A DNA stretch of 64,000 bases from Mesorhizobium sp. J8 (GCF_016591715.1 NZ_AP024109.1:1612001-1676000), one strand, 5' to 3'. Shown: positions 51,505-61,435, numbered from the stretch's first letter. The notes: generated by a model not told the origin, from the sequence alone. Numbers and translations: made by a program.

Positions 51505-52728
51505 TCATTCTCTTTCAATTTGAAGGGGTACTATAGACCAATCGATCATTTTGACGGCACGCTGGAGTGCGGCCTCGGTCTCAGGAAGGCTGAGCGTAGC
51601 GGCGATGACATATCCGAGACAGTCCCGGTAGTCGCCTTTCCTGACGATTGGCATCTTGGGCTCACCATACAATTTGACCTCAGTGACACCTGGCACAGCA
51701 GCCGCTTGACTGCCGCCAGTGATCCAATCGAGGATGCCATCGCTATCGGGAACTAAGTTTCGCGCAGCCGCAACCTTCGAATGCCTGCTACGCAAATCCC
51801 ATTGGTCACCGATGACGAGCTTAATGTGTTCGGCGACGAGATCGACACCGTAAGCCTGCTGAACCAGTTGCGGATCCGGCCAACCTGGCATACGAGGATT
51901 GACTTCGACGACAACCGGGCCACGCCTAGTCCACCGGAGTTCAATATTCGTTGGCCCCCAGCCGAGGTCAAGAGCACGCAAACATTTTTGCGAAACCTCA
52001 GCGATGTGCTCACGCTGGTTGCTAGTCACCGGGGCCGGAAAGACCCACTGGCGAAACACAAAACGTGGTGGCGGGTGAAGGTGAGCAGCTTCGATCCCAA
52101 TAATCTCGTCTCCCATTATTTGAGCAGTATATTGCTGTCCCTGTACGAATTCTTCGACGAGTATCCTGGGCGACGTTCTCCACATATGCATTCCGCCCAA
52201 TAGGTAGGTCAGGTGTTGCGCTATCTCATCCGCAGTGCAGCACAAACGGACACCAACGCTGCCGCTTCCTACGGCGGGCTTCACAACCACCGGTAGTCCG
52301 ATCTCCGCGGCAGAGCTTTCAACCTCCGCCGCATTCTCTGCCAAGCGATAAGAGGGCACTGGAACACCGGCCTTTGCTAGAAACTCCCGTTGCTCGAATT
52401 TATTGCAACACCGTTCAATAGATCCTGGGTTCGGTCCCGGTAGACCGAAATGGCGGCATAGCTTGCCAACTGTCGTATAGGTGCTCTCCACAGCAGACGT
52501 GATGCCAGAAATGTCATAGGTCGTACGCAGCCGAGAACATTCGGCGATCAGCGCATCGAGATTTTCTGTGTCGACACGGATTGCCTCGATGGCTTCCGCC
52601 GCAAGATGGTCGTACTGACCAGGATTAGCCGAGAGGATAATTGGATGAAGGCCAAGTCGTCGGGCCGCCTGGACGTACAACCGCATGTTGCTTGCGCCTT
52701 CTATCAGTATGAGAACTCTTTTTCCCAC
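51505..52728 (-). CDS. ATP-grasp-domain carboxylate-amine ligase-like protein
   Basis: A 407-residue protein. The first codon is GTG 52728, with GGAG 9 bases upstream. An N-terminal pre-ATP-grasp Rossmann region (VLILIEGASNMRLYVQAARR) precedes the ATP-grasp core: lysine in LPVVVKPAVGSGSVGV, ILVEEFVQGQQYTAQ, and the magnesium ligands in VVEVNPRMPGW. The architecture matches L-amino-acid ligases (BacD type) and carbamoyl- or biotin-carboxylase-like enzymes acting on free amino acids. It would join a carboxylate to an amine at the cost of ATP. It stands alone, flanked by mobile-element debris on both sides, so its partner genes are unclear. Confidence 0.8.
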   Translation of the reverse strand: MGKRVLILIEGASNMRLYVQAARRLGLHPIILSANPGQYDHLAAEAIEAIRVDTENLDALIAECSRLRTTYDISGITSAVESTYTTVGKLCRHFGLPGPNPGSIERCCNKFEQREFLAKAGVPVPSYRLAENAAEVESSAAEIGLPVVVKPAVGSGSVGVRLCCTADEIAQHLTYLLGGMHMWRTSPRILVEEFVQGQQYTAQIMGDEIIGIEAAHLHPPPRFVFRQWVFPAPVTSNQREHIAEVSQKCLRALDLGWGPTNIELRWTRRGPVVVEVNPRMPGWPDPQLVQQAYGVDLVAEHIKLVIGDQWDLRSRHSKVAAARNLVPDSDGILDWITGGSQAAAVPGVTEVKLYGEPKMPIVRKGDYRDCLGYVIAATLSLPETEAALQRAVKMIDWSIVPLQIERE

Positions 52729-52995
52729 TGCTTTTCACTCCGCGTCGCGTGCTTGCTGCGCCCCTTGCGTAGATCGGAACAGTCTTCTTGGTCCCGGCCA
52801 ACCCCAGGCCATGAAAGGAGTACCATCGTTGGCGGCCTGCAGGTGCAAAGATTCTGTGAAGTTATTGAAGTGCCCGTTGTGGCCGCGTTGATCACCGGCG
52901 GTGGGGCGCCGGCGTACCAAGGGAATTTGGAGAATTATTTCGACCTGCAAAAGGACCCAGCTAATCCATGCGGAGTGTCAATGACCTCTTCTCGG

Positions 52996-53870
52996 TCACA
53001 ATTGCGGCCTAGAAGCAGCGCCCGTGTGTTTGGATGACCCGGATCGTGGAAGAGTACCGCAAGGCACCCCCGGCCCGACGTCGAATCGTTCGGCCACGGT
53101 CTTGGTTTGTGACCGTCGGTTCGGCCGTCCCGAGACGACGGCCGGCCTTGAATGGGGCTCTCGCCTGGGCGTCAGGCGCTGAGTGTGGGCTGGACGTTGA
53201 ACCAGATAGGTGAAATCGAGTTCGGACAGTCCCGCGCGGAGATCGCTGTCGGCGCCATATCCAGCGTCCGACAGAACTACGCCAGGCGCACAACGCCTCG
53301 GCTCTGGCTCTTGATCAGCGAAGCGCTCCCTGCGGCTTGGCCTGGAACGTGATTTCTGCCGGGGTCGTAGCCTTCGTGCGTTGGTCCGGATTCTCCGCCC
53401 AGGTGGCGGAGGTACAATTGGGTGGGCGATGGGAAGGTGCGTCATTGACGATGGTAGGCTGAGCGCAATCTGACTGTTGTTATGATTGCCCAACTGGCCG
53501 CAATATTGATGCGACGCCACTGAGTGCTCGCCTTCCTGGGAATGTTCGCGTCGTCGACGGTCAACGTGCGGATCAGTCCATGCTGCTCGATCCGTGGAGG
53601 TACTCAGGCGCGAACCCGCGCCAGCAAGGCGGCATCCGACCACAGCGCCTGTCCACGAAATGCAGCAGGGACTGATGCTTGACCACCCACGGCAGCGCCC
53701 CGACTGCCGTGAACGGCCCCCGCGCTCTTGGGCTCCATTGGCATCCGAAGACCGAGCAATTCTTTCGCCGGCTCATCTCGGTCGGCGTGGTCGATCAACC
53801 CGATCAATGCATCGACACAGGCACCACCTGCGGCGTCAATTTCGGAGATCCTCAAGCAGCGCGCTTACCC
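52996..53870 (-). pseudogene. IS701-family transposase pseudogene
   Basis: Reading the minus strand and changing frames several times restores an IS701-type DDE transposase: QHSLLHFV-like and WSD...LARVR near 53600-53700, QYCGQLGNHNNSQIALSL near 53480, VVLSDAGYGADSDLRAGL near 53270, and RSQTKTVAERF near 53100. Several frameshifts and stops interrupt it, so it is inactive. The terminal inverted repeats were not identified. It lies between the ATP-grasp gene and the SDR pair. Confidence 0.72.
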
Positions 53871-54045
53871 AATCGCGAACCGGCACGCCAACACTCCGCA
53901 ATCGGCGTTAATCACCTAGCCGCCGCGACTTTCTGACCCTAACACCAAACCCATGTCTTGCAACCGCAGCCTGCTGGCGAAGTCCGTCAGCGGCTCCAAG
54001 AAATTCTTTGCGGATGCCGGCAATCGCGTCGCAGGTACACCCCAG

Positions 54046-54855
54046 CTATGCCTCCGTCTCGGTAAGCTTGGACCTATATTCCTCATCCAAGATGGCGGGC
54101 AAGGGAATCTTCTTGGTTCGCGCGCCGTCGACGGAGATCATCTCACCGCTGACGAAACTCGATTCTTGGCTGACCAGCCAGAGCACGGCGTTAGCGATTT
54201 CCATTGGGGCGCCAATTCTACCGGCCGGATGAAGATACCCCAGCTCACGCTCGATCAGTTTTCGGTCCGGATGCATCTCGACATAGGCCCGATTGAGGTC
54301 GGTGTCGATCCAGCCGGGGCACACGGTGTTGCAGCGGATGCCGTCCGGTCCGAGATCGACTGCCAGCCCAAGCGTCAAACCGTGTACACCAGCCTTGGTG
54401 GCCGCGTAGGCAGTATGCCAGGGGTTGACCATGTAGCCCTCCACCGACCCGATATTAACGATCGCACCAGAGCCGGCGCGCCGCATCTCAGGGACAACAT
54501 ACTTGGCCATGAGAAATGGTCCACGGAGATTGACCGCCATAATCCTGTCCCAATCTTCGGCGGTCTGGTCATCAATCGACTTGTGCATGACCATGCCTGC
54601 ATTGTTGACCAGGATGTCAATCCTGCCGAACCTGTCGAGCACCCGGTCTACGAAGGCAAGAATGGATGCCTCATCTGTAACGTCCAAAACAAGAAACGAG
54701 AGTTTTCCTGCGTTTGTGGTATCAGCGCGTCCCTGAAGCAGGTCACCGACGGCGACCACACAACCTTCCTCCGCCAGCCTTTCAGCGATTGCACGTCCAA
54801 TCCCCTGATTGCCACCGGTGACGACGGCAACTTTGCCCGCTAGCCGATTACCCAT
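54046..54855 (-). CDS. Classical SDR-family dehydrogenase
   Basis: A 269-residue protein from ATG 54855, second gene of a two-SDR operon (10-base gap). Motifs: TGGNQGIGRA, NNAG, SVEG with catalytic Ser, YAATKAG, SVDGA at the end, and a 20-residue C-terminal tail beyond the usual SDR length. The strand 2 end (VGDLLQG) suggests NAD. Confidence 0.84.
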   Translation of the reverse strand: MGNRLAGKVAVVTGGNQGIGRAIAERLAEEGCVVAVGDLLQGRADTTNAGKLSFLVLDVTDEASILAFVDRVLDRFGRIDILVNNAGMVMHKSIDDQTAEDWDRIMAVNLRGPFLMAKYVVPEMRRAGSGAIVNIGSVEGYMVNPWHTAYAATKAGVHGLTLGLAVDLGPDGIRCNTVCPGWIDTDLNRAYVEMHPDRKLIERELGYLHPAGRIGAPMEIANAVLWLVSQESSFVSGEMISVDGARTKKIPLPAILDEEYRSKLTETEA

Positions 54856-54865
54856 GAATTCTCTC

Positions 54866-55627
54866 CTATCCAGCTGTGAAGCCGCCGTCGATTGGCACCG
54901 CGACGCCTGTGATGTGTCTTGCGTCGTCGCTTGCGAGGAAGACGGTCAGGCTCGCGATTTCCTTCGGGGTCGCCACGCGACCCTGAGGGTTGGAATCAAT
55001 ATTCCGTTGCAGGACCCCAGCTGCAGTGACCGGAGTCCTGTGGGCTGACACAAGCATGGGCGTGTCAACGGCGCCCGGGCAAACGGCATTAATGCTGATG
55101 TGCTCTTTGGCGTGATCCAGGGCCATGGCTTGCGTCAGTGAAACGACTGCGCCCTTCGACGCGCAATATGCGACAAGCCCTGGACAGCCAACCAATCCGA
55201 CGTTCGAGGCGATGTTGACTATGCTGCCCCCACCGGATGTCCTCATGGCCCGGACCGCAGCGCGGCTGAAATAAAAAACGCCGCTGACATTAGCCTCGAA
55301 AGTCTGGCGCCACTCGCCATCCGATGTCTCGACGGCGTTTCCACGCCGGATAATGCCCGCGCCATTCACCAGGACACTAACTTTTCCGAACCTCTTCACG
55401 GTGGACTCAATCACCTGATCGGCAAACGCCGAGTCGGCCACATCACCCAGCATCAATTCAGCTTGGCAATCGTGCTTCTGGACCGATTGAAGTACCTTCT
55501 GGCCCCGCACTCGGTCGCGGCCGACCAGCATTAGCGCTGCACCTGTCGCGGCGAAGGCTTCTGCTACCGCCGCCCCGATCCCCGATGTCGCGCCCGTGAC
55601 GATAACTGCCCTATTTGAAAGCGTCAT
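54866..55627 (-). CDS. Classical SDR-family dehydrogenase
   Basis: A 253-residue protein from ATG 55627; longer upstream frames lack SDR similarity. Motifs: TGATSGIGAA, NGAG in place of NNAG, SNVGL with catalytic Ser, YCASKGA, PIDGG. A VGRDR segment at strand 2 suggests NADP. First gene of the pair with the SDR at 54046. The enolase-superfamily operon starts 1.2 kb away on the other strand, so it may act in the same catabolic route. Confidence 0.84.
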   Translation of the reverse strand: MTLSNRAVIVTGATSGIGAAVAEAFAATGAALMLVGRDRVRGQKVLQSVQKHDCQAELMLGDVADSAFADQVIESTVKRFGKVSVLVNGAGIIRRGNAVETSDGEWRQTFEANVSGVFYFSRAAVRAMRTSGGGSIVNIASNVGLVGCPGLVAYCASKGAVVSLTQAMALDHAKEHISINAVCPGAVDTPMLVSAHRTPVTAAGVLQRNIDSNPQGRVATPKEIASLTVFLASDDARHITGVAVPIDGGFTAG

Positions 55628-56667
55628 GAATGCCCAGCCAAGTAATGGGGCCCGGCGTGTTTTCGTCGGCCCACCTTCCGATTGAGTCGGCATAGCGCCT
55701 GGGCCTTCCCTCTCGCAAGCGTCCAAAAAATCATGCGGCGAACAAGCTAAAGTTATCGCCGTGTTCCAAGCCGGTTCAAACCAGCGGTCATCGGATCTGC
55801 CGATCACCGGATAGTCTCCAGCAATAACGCAATATGCGGAATTCGCTCGCCATCTTGAATTCCCATTTTGCTGCAGACCCTTGAGGTGCACCCGCGCGCT
55901 CGAAATAGGGTTGGCCGCCTTCACGAGGGAACGGGATACCAAGCGTTCGGGCAGAGGCAAGAAGTCCAAAGCGAAGACAATCCCTTTCATTGGTCCTGAT
56001 CTATTTCCACTTCGCGCGGTAGACGGATTGACGCACGCAAGGTCTAGGCCAACTCGAACAATTGACTTCAAAAGCTGCTTGGCGGATATCGCAGGTCGGC
56101 TGAGATTGGGATTGCGCTGGGCCGTGTCGCTAATGGTGTTCCTTGTGAGGCCGATAGCGATCCGTTGATGCCGCGGACCTTCGCGGTTTCAGTCCCACGT
56201 TGTTTTCACTTTCGGGTTCTGGCTACTCGACGGACCCGTTCACGCCTCTCACAAGGCACGACTAGCCCCCCCCTCTTCCATCAGCTGCTTTAGGCAAGCT
56301 GATATTCCTTTGAGGCCAGCAACGAGCTGGCCGAGAGGGAAGACTGTCTGCGATGGCGCATGGGTGCTTCACGGGCGCCACCCGCCGCAAAGTTGCGATT
56401 GAATACGTCAATCTGAGCCTAGATCCACCCCTCCTGCGCGGATTGGAGCTGTTGACATTGTCGAAGGCGCTCGGAGTTTTCAAAAGGCCTAAAAGCAATG
56501 CCTGGCCCTAGCTGCCGCATAGAGTTGCCAACCACCTCAAGGCCTCCAAGGGCAAACACTCCACGTGATTGCGGAAGTGGCGAACCGCCGACTTTCCTGA
56601 AGACACCAGCCGAATGCCCCAAGACCTGAAGGGCTTTTCAGGAGTTTCCGGGCGGTCATGACCCCTG
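55628..56667. other. Gene-free divergent interval
   Basis: No supported gene in about 1 kb. It separates the minus-strand SDR pair from the plus-strand enolase-superfamily operon; the set A promoter at its right end serves the latter. Confidence 0.4.
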
Positions 56668-56723
56668 GTTATCGGCCGGCGACTAATACTCATTTGAAGG
56701 GCGCAGCCCGTCAGCGTTAACTC
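56668..56723 (+). promoter_or_regulatory. Set A promoter, copy 3, before the enolase-superfamily operon
   Basis: GGTTATC (56668-56674), 12 bases, ATACTCATTTGAAG (56687-56700), 17 bases, TTAACT (56718-56723). The upstream CATGACCCCTGG also matches copy 1 (CATGACTCCTGG), so similarity extends some 12 bases further. The first gene starts 105 bases after the -10. Confidence 0.7.
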
Positions 56724-56828
56724 AAGCCAGAAACTTAGGGCAGGCTCCAGCCGGTTCGTTGGAATGGAAGGGCAAAAGTCAAGGGATCTCTGGAGCGCTG
56801 AAGCACGCAAGGCAGGGGATAGGACAGC

Positions 56829-57932
56829 ATGAAGATAAGGCGCATCCGGGTATTCATGAAGAGTCTACCGGTTCCCGGAGGGAAGGTCACAGTAGGACAG
56901 GCAACGCTTGCAGCCCTCGATTCCACCATCATCCAGATCATATCCGATTCAGGCGTGGTCGGCTGGGGCGAAACTTGTCCGATTGGTCCGACTTACGCTC
57001 AGAGCCATGCCCTTGGGGCCCGCGCCGCAATAATGGAAATGAGTCCTGGTCTTATAGGAGCCTCCATCAACCCGGGACTGCTGCATCGCAAGATGAACTC
57101 ACTGCTTAACGGGCATTCTTATGCGAAGGCCGCCTTTGATATTGCCGCGCACGATTTAATTGGCAAGCATACGGGAATGCGGGTAGCGGACCTGCTGGGA
57201 GGCGCCACGACTGAGCGTGTTCCATTCTACTTCTTTATCGGCGTTGGCGATGCTGATGAAGTGGTCCGGTCCGTCAAGGAGGCCCAGGCCTCGGGATACG
57301 TTCGCATTCAAACAAAGATCGGCGGCCGTCCTGTCGATCAGGATATCGAGGTGATCCGAAAGGTCGCGGAGGTCTTGAAAAAGGGCATGCGCTGGGCTGT
57401 CGATGGCAACAGAAACCTGACCATGCGCGACGCAATTTTGCTCAGCCAGCAATGCAGGGATATTCCATTCGTTCTTGAGCAACCCTGCAACACGCTGGAC
57501 GAGATCGCCGCGATACGACCGGCTTTGCAGCATCCAATCTACATCGATGAAAGTGGCCTTGACCTGAGCACTGTCGTCCAGGCAGCCGGCAATGGCCTGT
57601 GCGATGGCTTCGGAATGAAGGTGACTCGGATTGGCGGGTTAAAGCCGATGGCTGCGTTCCGAGATATCTGCGAAGCTCGTTCGCTGCCGCATACCAGTGA
57701 TGACAGCTGGGGAGGAGATATCACAGGGGCGGCTTGCGTTCATATTGGCTCCACGGTGAGGCCGAATTTGTTCGAGGGCTGCAGCTGGGTCAACAAAATC
57801 TCCGAGGAAAGTCACTACGACCCAATTCACCCAATTTCCGTTACGGACGGTCACGTTTTGCTCCCGACCGGCCCGGGCCTGGGACTGGAAGTCGACGAGT
57901 CCATGGTTGGTACACCAATTGCAGAATTTTGA
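56829..57932 (+). CDS. Mandelate racemase/muconate lactonizing (enolase superfamily) enzyme
   Basis: A 367-residue protein from ATG 56829. N-terminal capping domain, then a barrel with metal ligands D192 (VDGN), E217 (LEQP) and D240 (IDES), base K264 in [11 protein letters not shown], and K163 in IQTKIGG. The usual K-x-K on strand 2 is Q-T-K, so only one lysine remains there. The layout suits proline-betaine or hydroxyproline-betaine epimerases and cis-3-hydroxyproline dehydratases, which also use a Lys pair. It abstracts the alpha proton of a carboxylate. Regulated together with an aldehyde dehydrogenase/DapA/FAD-oxidase operon through set A promoters, which would fit a hydroxyproline-betaine-like pathway (inference). 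Confidence 0.82.
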   Translation: MKIRRIRVFMKSLPVPGGKVTVGQATLAALDSTIIQIISDSGVVGWGETCPIGPTYAQSHALGARAAIMEMSPGLIGASINPGLLHRKMNSLLNGHSYAKAAFDIAAHDLIGKHTGMRVADLLGGATTERVPFYFFIGVGDADEVVRSVKEAQASGYVRIQTKIGGRPVDQDIEVIRKVAEVLKKGMRWAVDGNRNLTMRDAILLSQQCRDIPFVLEQPCNTLDEIAAIRPALQHPIYIDESGLDLSTVVQAAGNGLCDGFGMKVTRIGGLKPMAAFRDICEARSLPHTSDDSWGGDITGAACVHIGSTVRPNLFEGCSWVNKISEESHYDPIHPISVTDGHVLLPTGPGLGLEVDESMVGTPIAEF

Positions 57933-57987
57933 GCGTAGCCACGTTTCAAACGCACGATCCAGCGGCATAACGGCCAAGGAGTTAAAC

Positions 57988-58170
57988 ATGCCCGTAATTC
58001 ACGTCGAGACATTCAAGACGGATGACGACAAGAAGGAGAACCTGGCCTATGAAATCACAAAGCTGTTCTGCGACAAGATGAACTTGAGGCCGGAGCAGGT
58101 CCACGTGGTGTTTGATGAATACGAGCCAAGCAACTGGGCTACAGCTGGCAAGCTCTGGTCGAGGATGTGA
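57988..58170 (+). CDS. 4-oxalocrotonate tautomerase-family protein
   Basis: A 60-residue protein from ATG 57988 with an AAGGAG site. It begins M-P, so Pro1 becomes the N-terminal catalytic base after methionine removal. PVIHVETF opens the beta-alpha-beta unit and VHVVFDEYEPSNW fits the family. 55 bases after the enolase-superfamily gene, so the two are co-transcribed; it may tautomerise the enol produced by that enzyme. Confidence 0.82.
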   Translation: MPVIHVETFKTDDDKKENLAYEITKLFCDKMNLRPEQVHVVFDEYEPSNWATAGKLWSRM

Positions 58171-58410
58171 TACGCTACAGCATTTACTGTGCAGAAATTT
58201 GAAGCCTCCTTCCGTCGTTGCAGTTGAGGGGGCCTATTTGGACAAGTCTTGGCCTTGGCATCGCGTAGCGCGGCTCATCTTGTGATTACCTCTGCAGGTT
58301 GGCACGGTATGCCATCGGTCAGGAGCCGCGCACCCGGATTATGCATGGCTGCCAAGCAGTTTCAGTCGACACAGCCTTGATAGCCGCTCGCGTCACCGGC
58401 AAGCCAAGCC

Positions 58411-58761
58411 ATGAATTGTGAATCGATTATTGGTTACCTCGCGGCTCTATGCTCCGTGACGTCATATACCCCGCAAGTCTGGAAAATTATCAGGACGCGG
58501 GATACCGATGGCATCTCAGCCCCGATGTACGTCATCAACGTCGTGGGATTTGCGTTGTGGCTCACCTTCGGGATACTGAAGAATGAATGGTCCCTCATCG
58601 TCACCAACGCTCTGATCCTGTTACTTTCAAGCCTCATTCTCCTAATGACGCTTCTTCCACGCGCGAAAAAGGATGCTGTGGCCGACGTAATTGATCCAGC
58701 TATTCCCCGCACACATCGGTCCGAGGAGGGGACGCCTTCGGGTGATTCCGAAACCAGGTGA
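58411..58761 (+). CDS. SemiSWEET/PQ-loop membrane protein
   Basis: A 116-residue protein from ATG 58411 with three membrane helices: IIGYLAALCSVTSYTPQ (PQ motif), MYVINVVGFALWLTFGIL and LIVTNALILLLSSLILLMTL. This is one SemiSWEET triple-helix unit, which dimerises to move small sugars. A charged 30-residue tail follows. It lies 240 bases after the tautomerase and may belong to that operon; 58171-58410 contains no other gene. Confidence 0.8.
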   Translation: MNCESIIGYLAALCSVTSYTPQVWKIIRTRDTDGISAPMYVINVVGFALWLTFGILKNEWSLIVTNALILLLSSLILLMTLLPRAKKDAVADVIDPAIPRTHRSEEGTPSGDSETR

Positions 58762-58824
58762 TAACCTGACCTGGTTTGGAGGCTCTGGTCGGTTGACAGG
58801 TCCTTCTGCGAATTGGGCAAATCG

Positions 58825-61173
58825 TCAGGCCTGCATTCTCTCGCGAAGCGCACGTGCTGCAGTGACCATGTTGACGAGGGAAGGGCGGACCTCCTCCCAA
58901 TTGCGTGTTTTGAGGCCACAGTCAGGGTTTACCCACAGTTGCGCGTCAGACAAGCGTTCGCGGGCAAGCGAAAGGAGGGCCGAAATCTCGGCGACTTCCG
59001 GAACACGCGGCGAGTGGATGTCATAGACTCCGGGACCGATTTCATTCGGATATTTGGAACTCGTGAAGGCGTCCAGCAGTTCCATCGCCGAGCGCGATGT
59101 CTCAATGGAGATTACATCCGCGTCCAGCTCAGCGATCACGCCGATGATCTCATTGAATTCCGAGTAGCACATATGAGTGTGGATTTGAGTCGCGTCCTGT
59201 ACACCGGTTGAAGCGAGCCGAAAGCATTCGACTGCCCAGTCGAGATAGAATTGCCGGCCGCATTTGCGCAGCGGCAGGCCTTCGCGAAACGCCGCCTCGT
59301 CGATCTGGATCATCTTTGCGCCAGATTTTTCGAGGTCCGTCACTTCATCGCGAATGGCGAGCGCGATCTGGCGACAGACCTCAGCGCGGGATAGGTCGTC
59401 GCGAACAAAAGACCAGTTAAGAATGGTCACTGGGCCCGTCAGCATTCCCTTCACCGGCTTTTGCGTAAGCGACTGAGCGAACTCCCACCACCGCACCGTC
59501 ATCGGATTTGGGCGCGACACGTCGCCGAAGATGATAGGGGGACGCACGTAGCGCGACCCATAGCTCTGCACCCAGGCATGTTCGGTGAAGGCGAAGCCGG
59601 AAAGTTGCTCGGCGAAATACTGGACCATGTCGTTTCGTTCGAACTCACCATGCACCAGCACATCCAGCCCAATCTCCTCCTGCCAGCGAATAGCAGCCTC
59701 GGTCTCCTTCTTCAGAAAGGTTTCGTAATCGACATAGCTGAGCTGGCCCCTCCCATGCGCGGCACGCGCCTTGCGCACCTCAGCCGTCTGCGGGAAGGAT
59801 CCAATGGTCGTCGTTGGAAACCGCGGCAGGCCGAGCGCGCGAGCCTGAACCCTGGAACGCTCGGCAAATGCGCTCGTTCGTTGCTTCATGGCGCCGTTGA
59901 TGCCGGCGGTTCGCCCTTCTACAAGCGGGTCGTGGATCTTCGAAGATGTTGCGCGAGCCGCGGCGGCATCAGCAGAAGCTTTCAACTCGTCGGCCACCGC
60001 GCCCCTCCCTTGGGACAAGGCCCGAGCCAGGATCACCAGCTCGTCGGTCTTTTGGGCCGCGAAGGCGAGCCACGATCTGAGGTCCGCATCGAGTGCTGTC
60101 TCCATGCGCAGATCGATCGGCACATGCAGCATCGAGCAGGAAGGCGCTATCTCGACGCGGGCCAGGGGCCAGCCGGCGACGACCGGCTTGATTCGGTCGA
60201 GAATGGCAGTGAGGTTCGCGCGCCAGACATTGCGGCCGTCGATCAGGCCAAGCGAAAGCACCAGATCCTTAGGTGCGAGGCGACCAACCGTTTCCAACTG
60301 CTCGGGAGCGCGCACGAGGTCTAGATGCAGCCCGGCTATCGGCAGAGAAATCGCGGTCTCGAGATTATCTCCCAACGGCCCGAAATAGGTAGCCAGCATG
60401 ATCTTCAGCTCGGGCGCCACCGTCGACAGCTGCCCATAGGCAAATTCAAACGCAGCTCGTTCGTTCGGGTTTAGATCCAGCACAAGCGCCGGCTCGTCGA
60501 TCTGTAGCCAATCGGCTCCCGCGAGCTTCAACGTCCGCAGGAGTTCCTCGTAGACGGGCAAAAGCCGTGGCAGGAGCGCGATGGTGTTGAATCCTTCGGC
60601 ACGTGACTTCGCCAGCTTGAGAAAAGTGACCGGTCCAAGGATGACTGGGCGTGTGTGAATGCCCAACGCCTTAGCCTCGAGGAAGTGATCAATGGGTTTC
60701 GTCGACGAGAGGGTAAACGTCTGATTATCCTCGAGTTCCGGCACGATGTAGTGATAATTGGTATCAAACCATTTGGTCATTTCCATCGCGGTTAAGCTGT
60801 GTCCATCAGCATGCTGGTGACGAGCGCATCCACAATGCTCCGTCTGAGCTTGGCCGCCGCGGGCCATGGCGAAATAGGTATCGAGTGGGACCTCGCCCCC
60901 GTTCCAAGCATATCGGGACGGCACGGCGCCGACCATGGCTGCGGTGTCGAGTACATGGTCGTAGAGCGAGAAGTCGTTGGACGGGATTTTCGAAACGCCG
61001 CGATCATGCTGCTCCTCCCAGCTAGCGGCACGGAGCGCCTTCGCCATCGTGAGAAGCTCGGCGCCACAAGATTTTCCGGACCAATAACTTTCAAGCGCGA
61101 ATTTCAATTCTCGCCGACGACCGATTCGTGGGACACCGAGCGTTGCTACAGGAATTTGCTGAGAGACAGTCAT
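58825..61173 (-). CDS. metE: Cobalamin-independent methionine synthase
   Basis: A 782-residue protein from ATG 61173. Two homologous barrels; the C-terminal barrel carries the zinc ligands His and Cys (THMCYSEF) and the second Cys in NPDCGLKTR. FPTTTIGSFPQT marks the start of the C-terminal half. It transfers the methyl group from 5-methyltetrahydrofolate polyglutamate to homocysteine without B12. A cobalamin riboswitch lies in its leader, so it should be made only when B12 is scarce. It ends 64 bases from the SemiSWEET gene, convergent. With adenosine kinase upstream it represents the methyl cycle. Confidence 0.94.
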   Translation of the reverse strand: MTVSQQIPVATLGVPRIGRRRELKFALESYWSGKSCGAELLTMAKALRAASWEEQHDRGVSKIPSNDFSLYDHVLDTAAMVGAVPSRYAWNGGEVPLDTYFAMARGGQAQTEHCGCARHQHADGHSLTAMEMTKWFDTNYHYIVPELEDNQTFTLSSTKPIDHFLEAKALGIHTRPVILGPVTFLKLAKSRAEGFNTIALLPRLLPVYEELLRTLKLAGADWLQIDEPALVLDLNPNERAAFEFAYGQLSTVAPELKIMLATYFGPLGDNLETAISLPIAGLHLDLVRAPEQLETVGRLAPKDLVLSLGLIDGRNVWRANLTAILDRIKPVVAGWPLARVEIAPSCSMLHVPIDLRMETALDADLRSWLAFAAQKTDELVILARALSQGRGAVADELKASADAAAARATSSKIHDPLVEGRTAGINGAMKQRTSAFAERSRVQARALGLPRFPTTTIGSFPQTAEVRKARAAHGRGQLSYVDYETFLKKETEAAIRWQEEIGLDVLVHGEFERNDMVQYFAEQLSGFAFTEHAWVQSYGSRYVRPPIIFGDVSRPNPMTVRWWEFAQSLTQKPVKGMLTGPVTILNWSFVRDDLSRAEVCRQIALAIRDEVTDLEKSGAKMIQIDEAAFREGLPLRKCGRQFYLDWAVECFRLASTGVQDATQIHTHMCYSEFNEIIGVIAELDADVISIETSRSAMELLDAFTSSKYPNEIGPGVYDIHSPRVPEVAEISALLSLARERLSDAQLWVNPDCGLKTRNWEEVRPSLVNMVTAARALRERMQA

Positions 61174-61279
61174 GCCATACCCCGATAGTTGGGGCGTGGG
61201 ACAAGGAGGGCGCCAATAGCCCGACCCGAAACGCCAAGCTGCCGCGGCCCACCGAGACACCCCGCCCGTGGACAATGGT

Positions 61280-61435
61280 TCGCCGTGGCAGGTCTCCTGG
61301 CTCGCGGGTCATAGCCTTTACCCGTCTTCCCGAGGCGTTCGCCTCAGTGACATGAGTGGGATTGGCTCGCCGCTAACAGTTGCGGGGGCAGCGCCGGCAT
61401 CGCACCGGCTTCCCTCTTAGCTCCGCTGCGGCAAC
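61280..61435 (-). promoter_or_regulatory. Cobalamin riboswitch in the metE leader
   Basis: Read on the minus strand: GAGGGAAGCCGGTG (61414-61401), ATGCCGGC, CCCCGCAACTG near 61385, then GGGTAAAGGCTATGACCCGC and the B12 box region GAGCCAGGAGACCTGCC (61303-61287). This is the ordered core of the AdoCbl riboswitch family (GCCGGTG, CCGC-ACTG, GCCAGGAGACCTGCC). It ends about 110 bases before the metE ATG, as expected for a switch that represses metE when cobalamin is plentiful. Confidence 0.92.

Noticed and set aside
53953..54843. 296-codon open frame on the plus strand
   Set aside because: Antisense to the SDR at 54046, which has all catalytic motifs.
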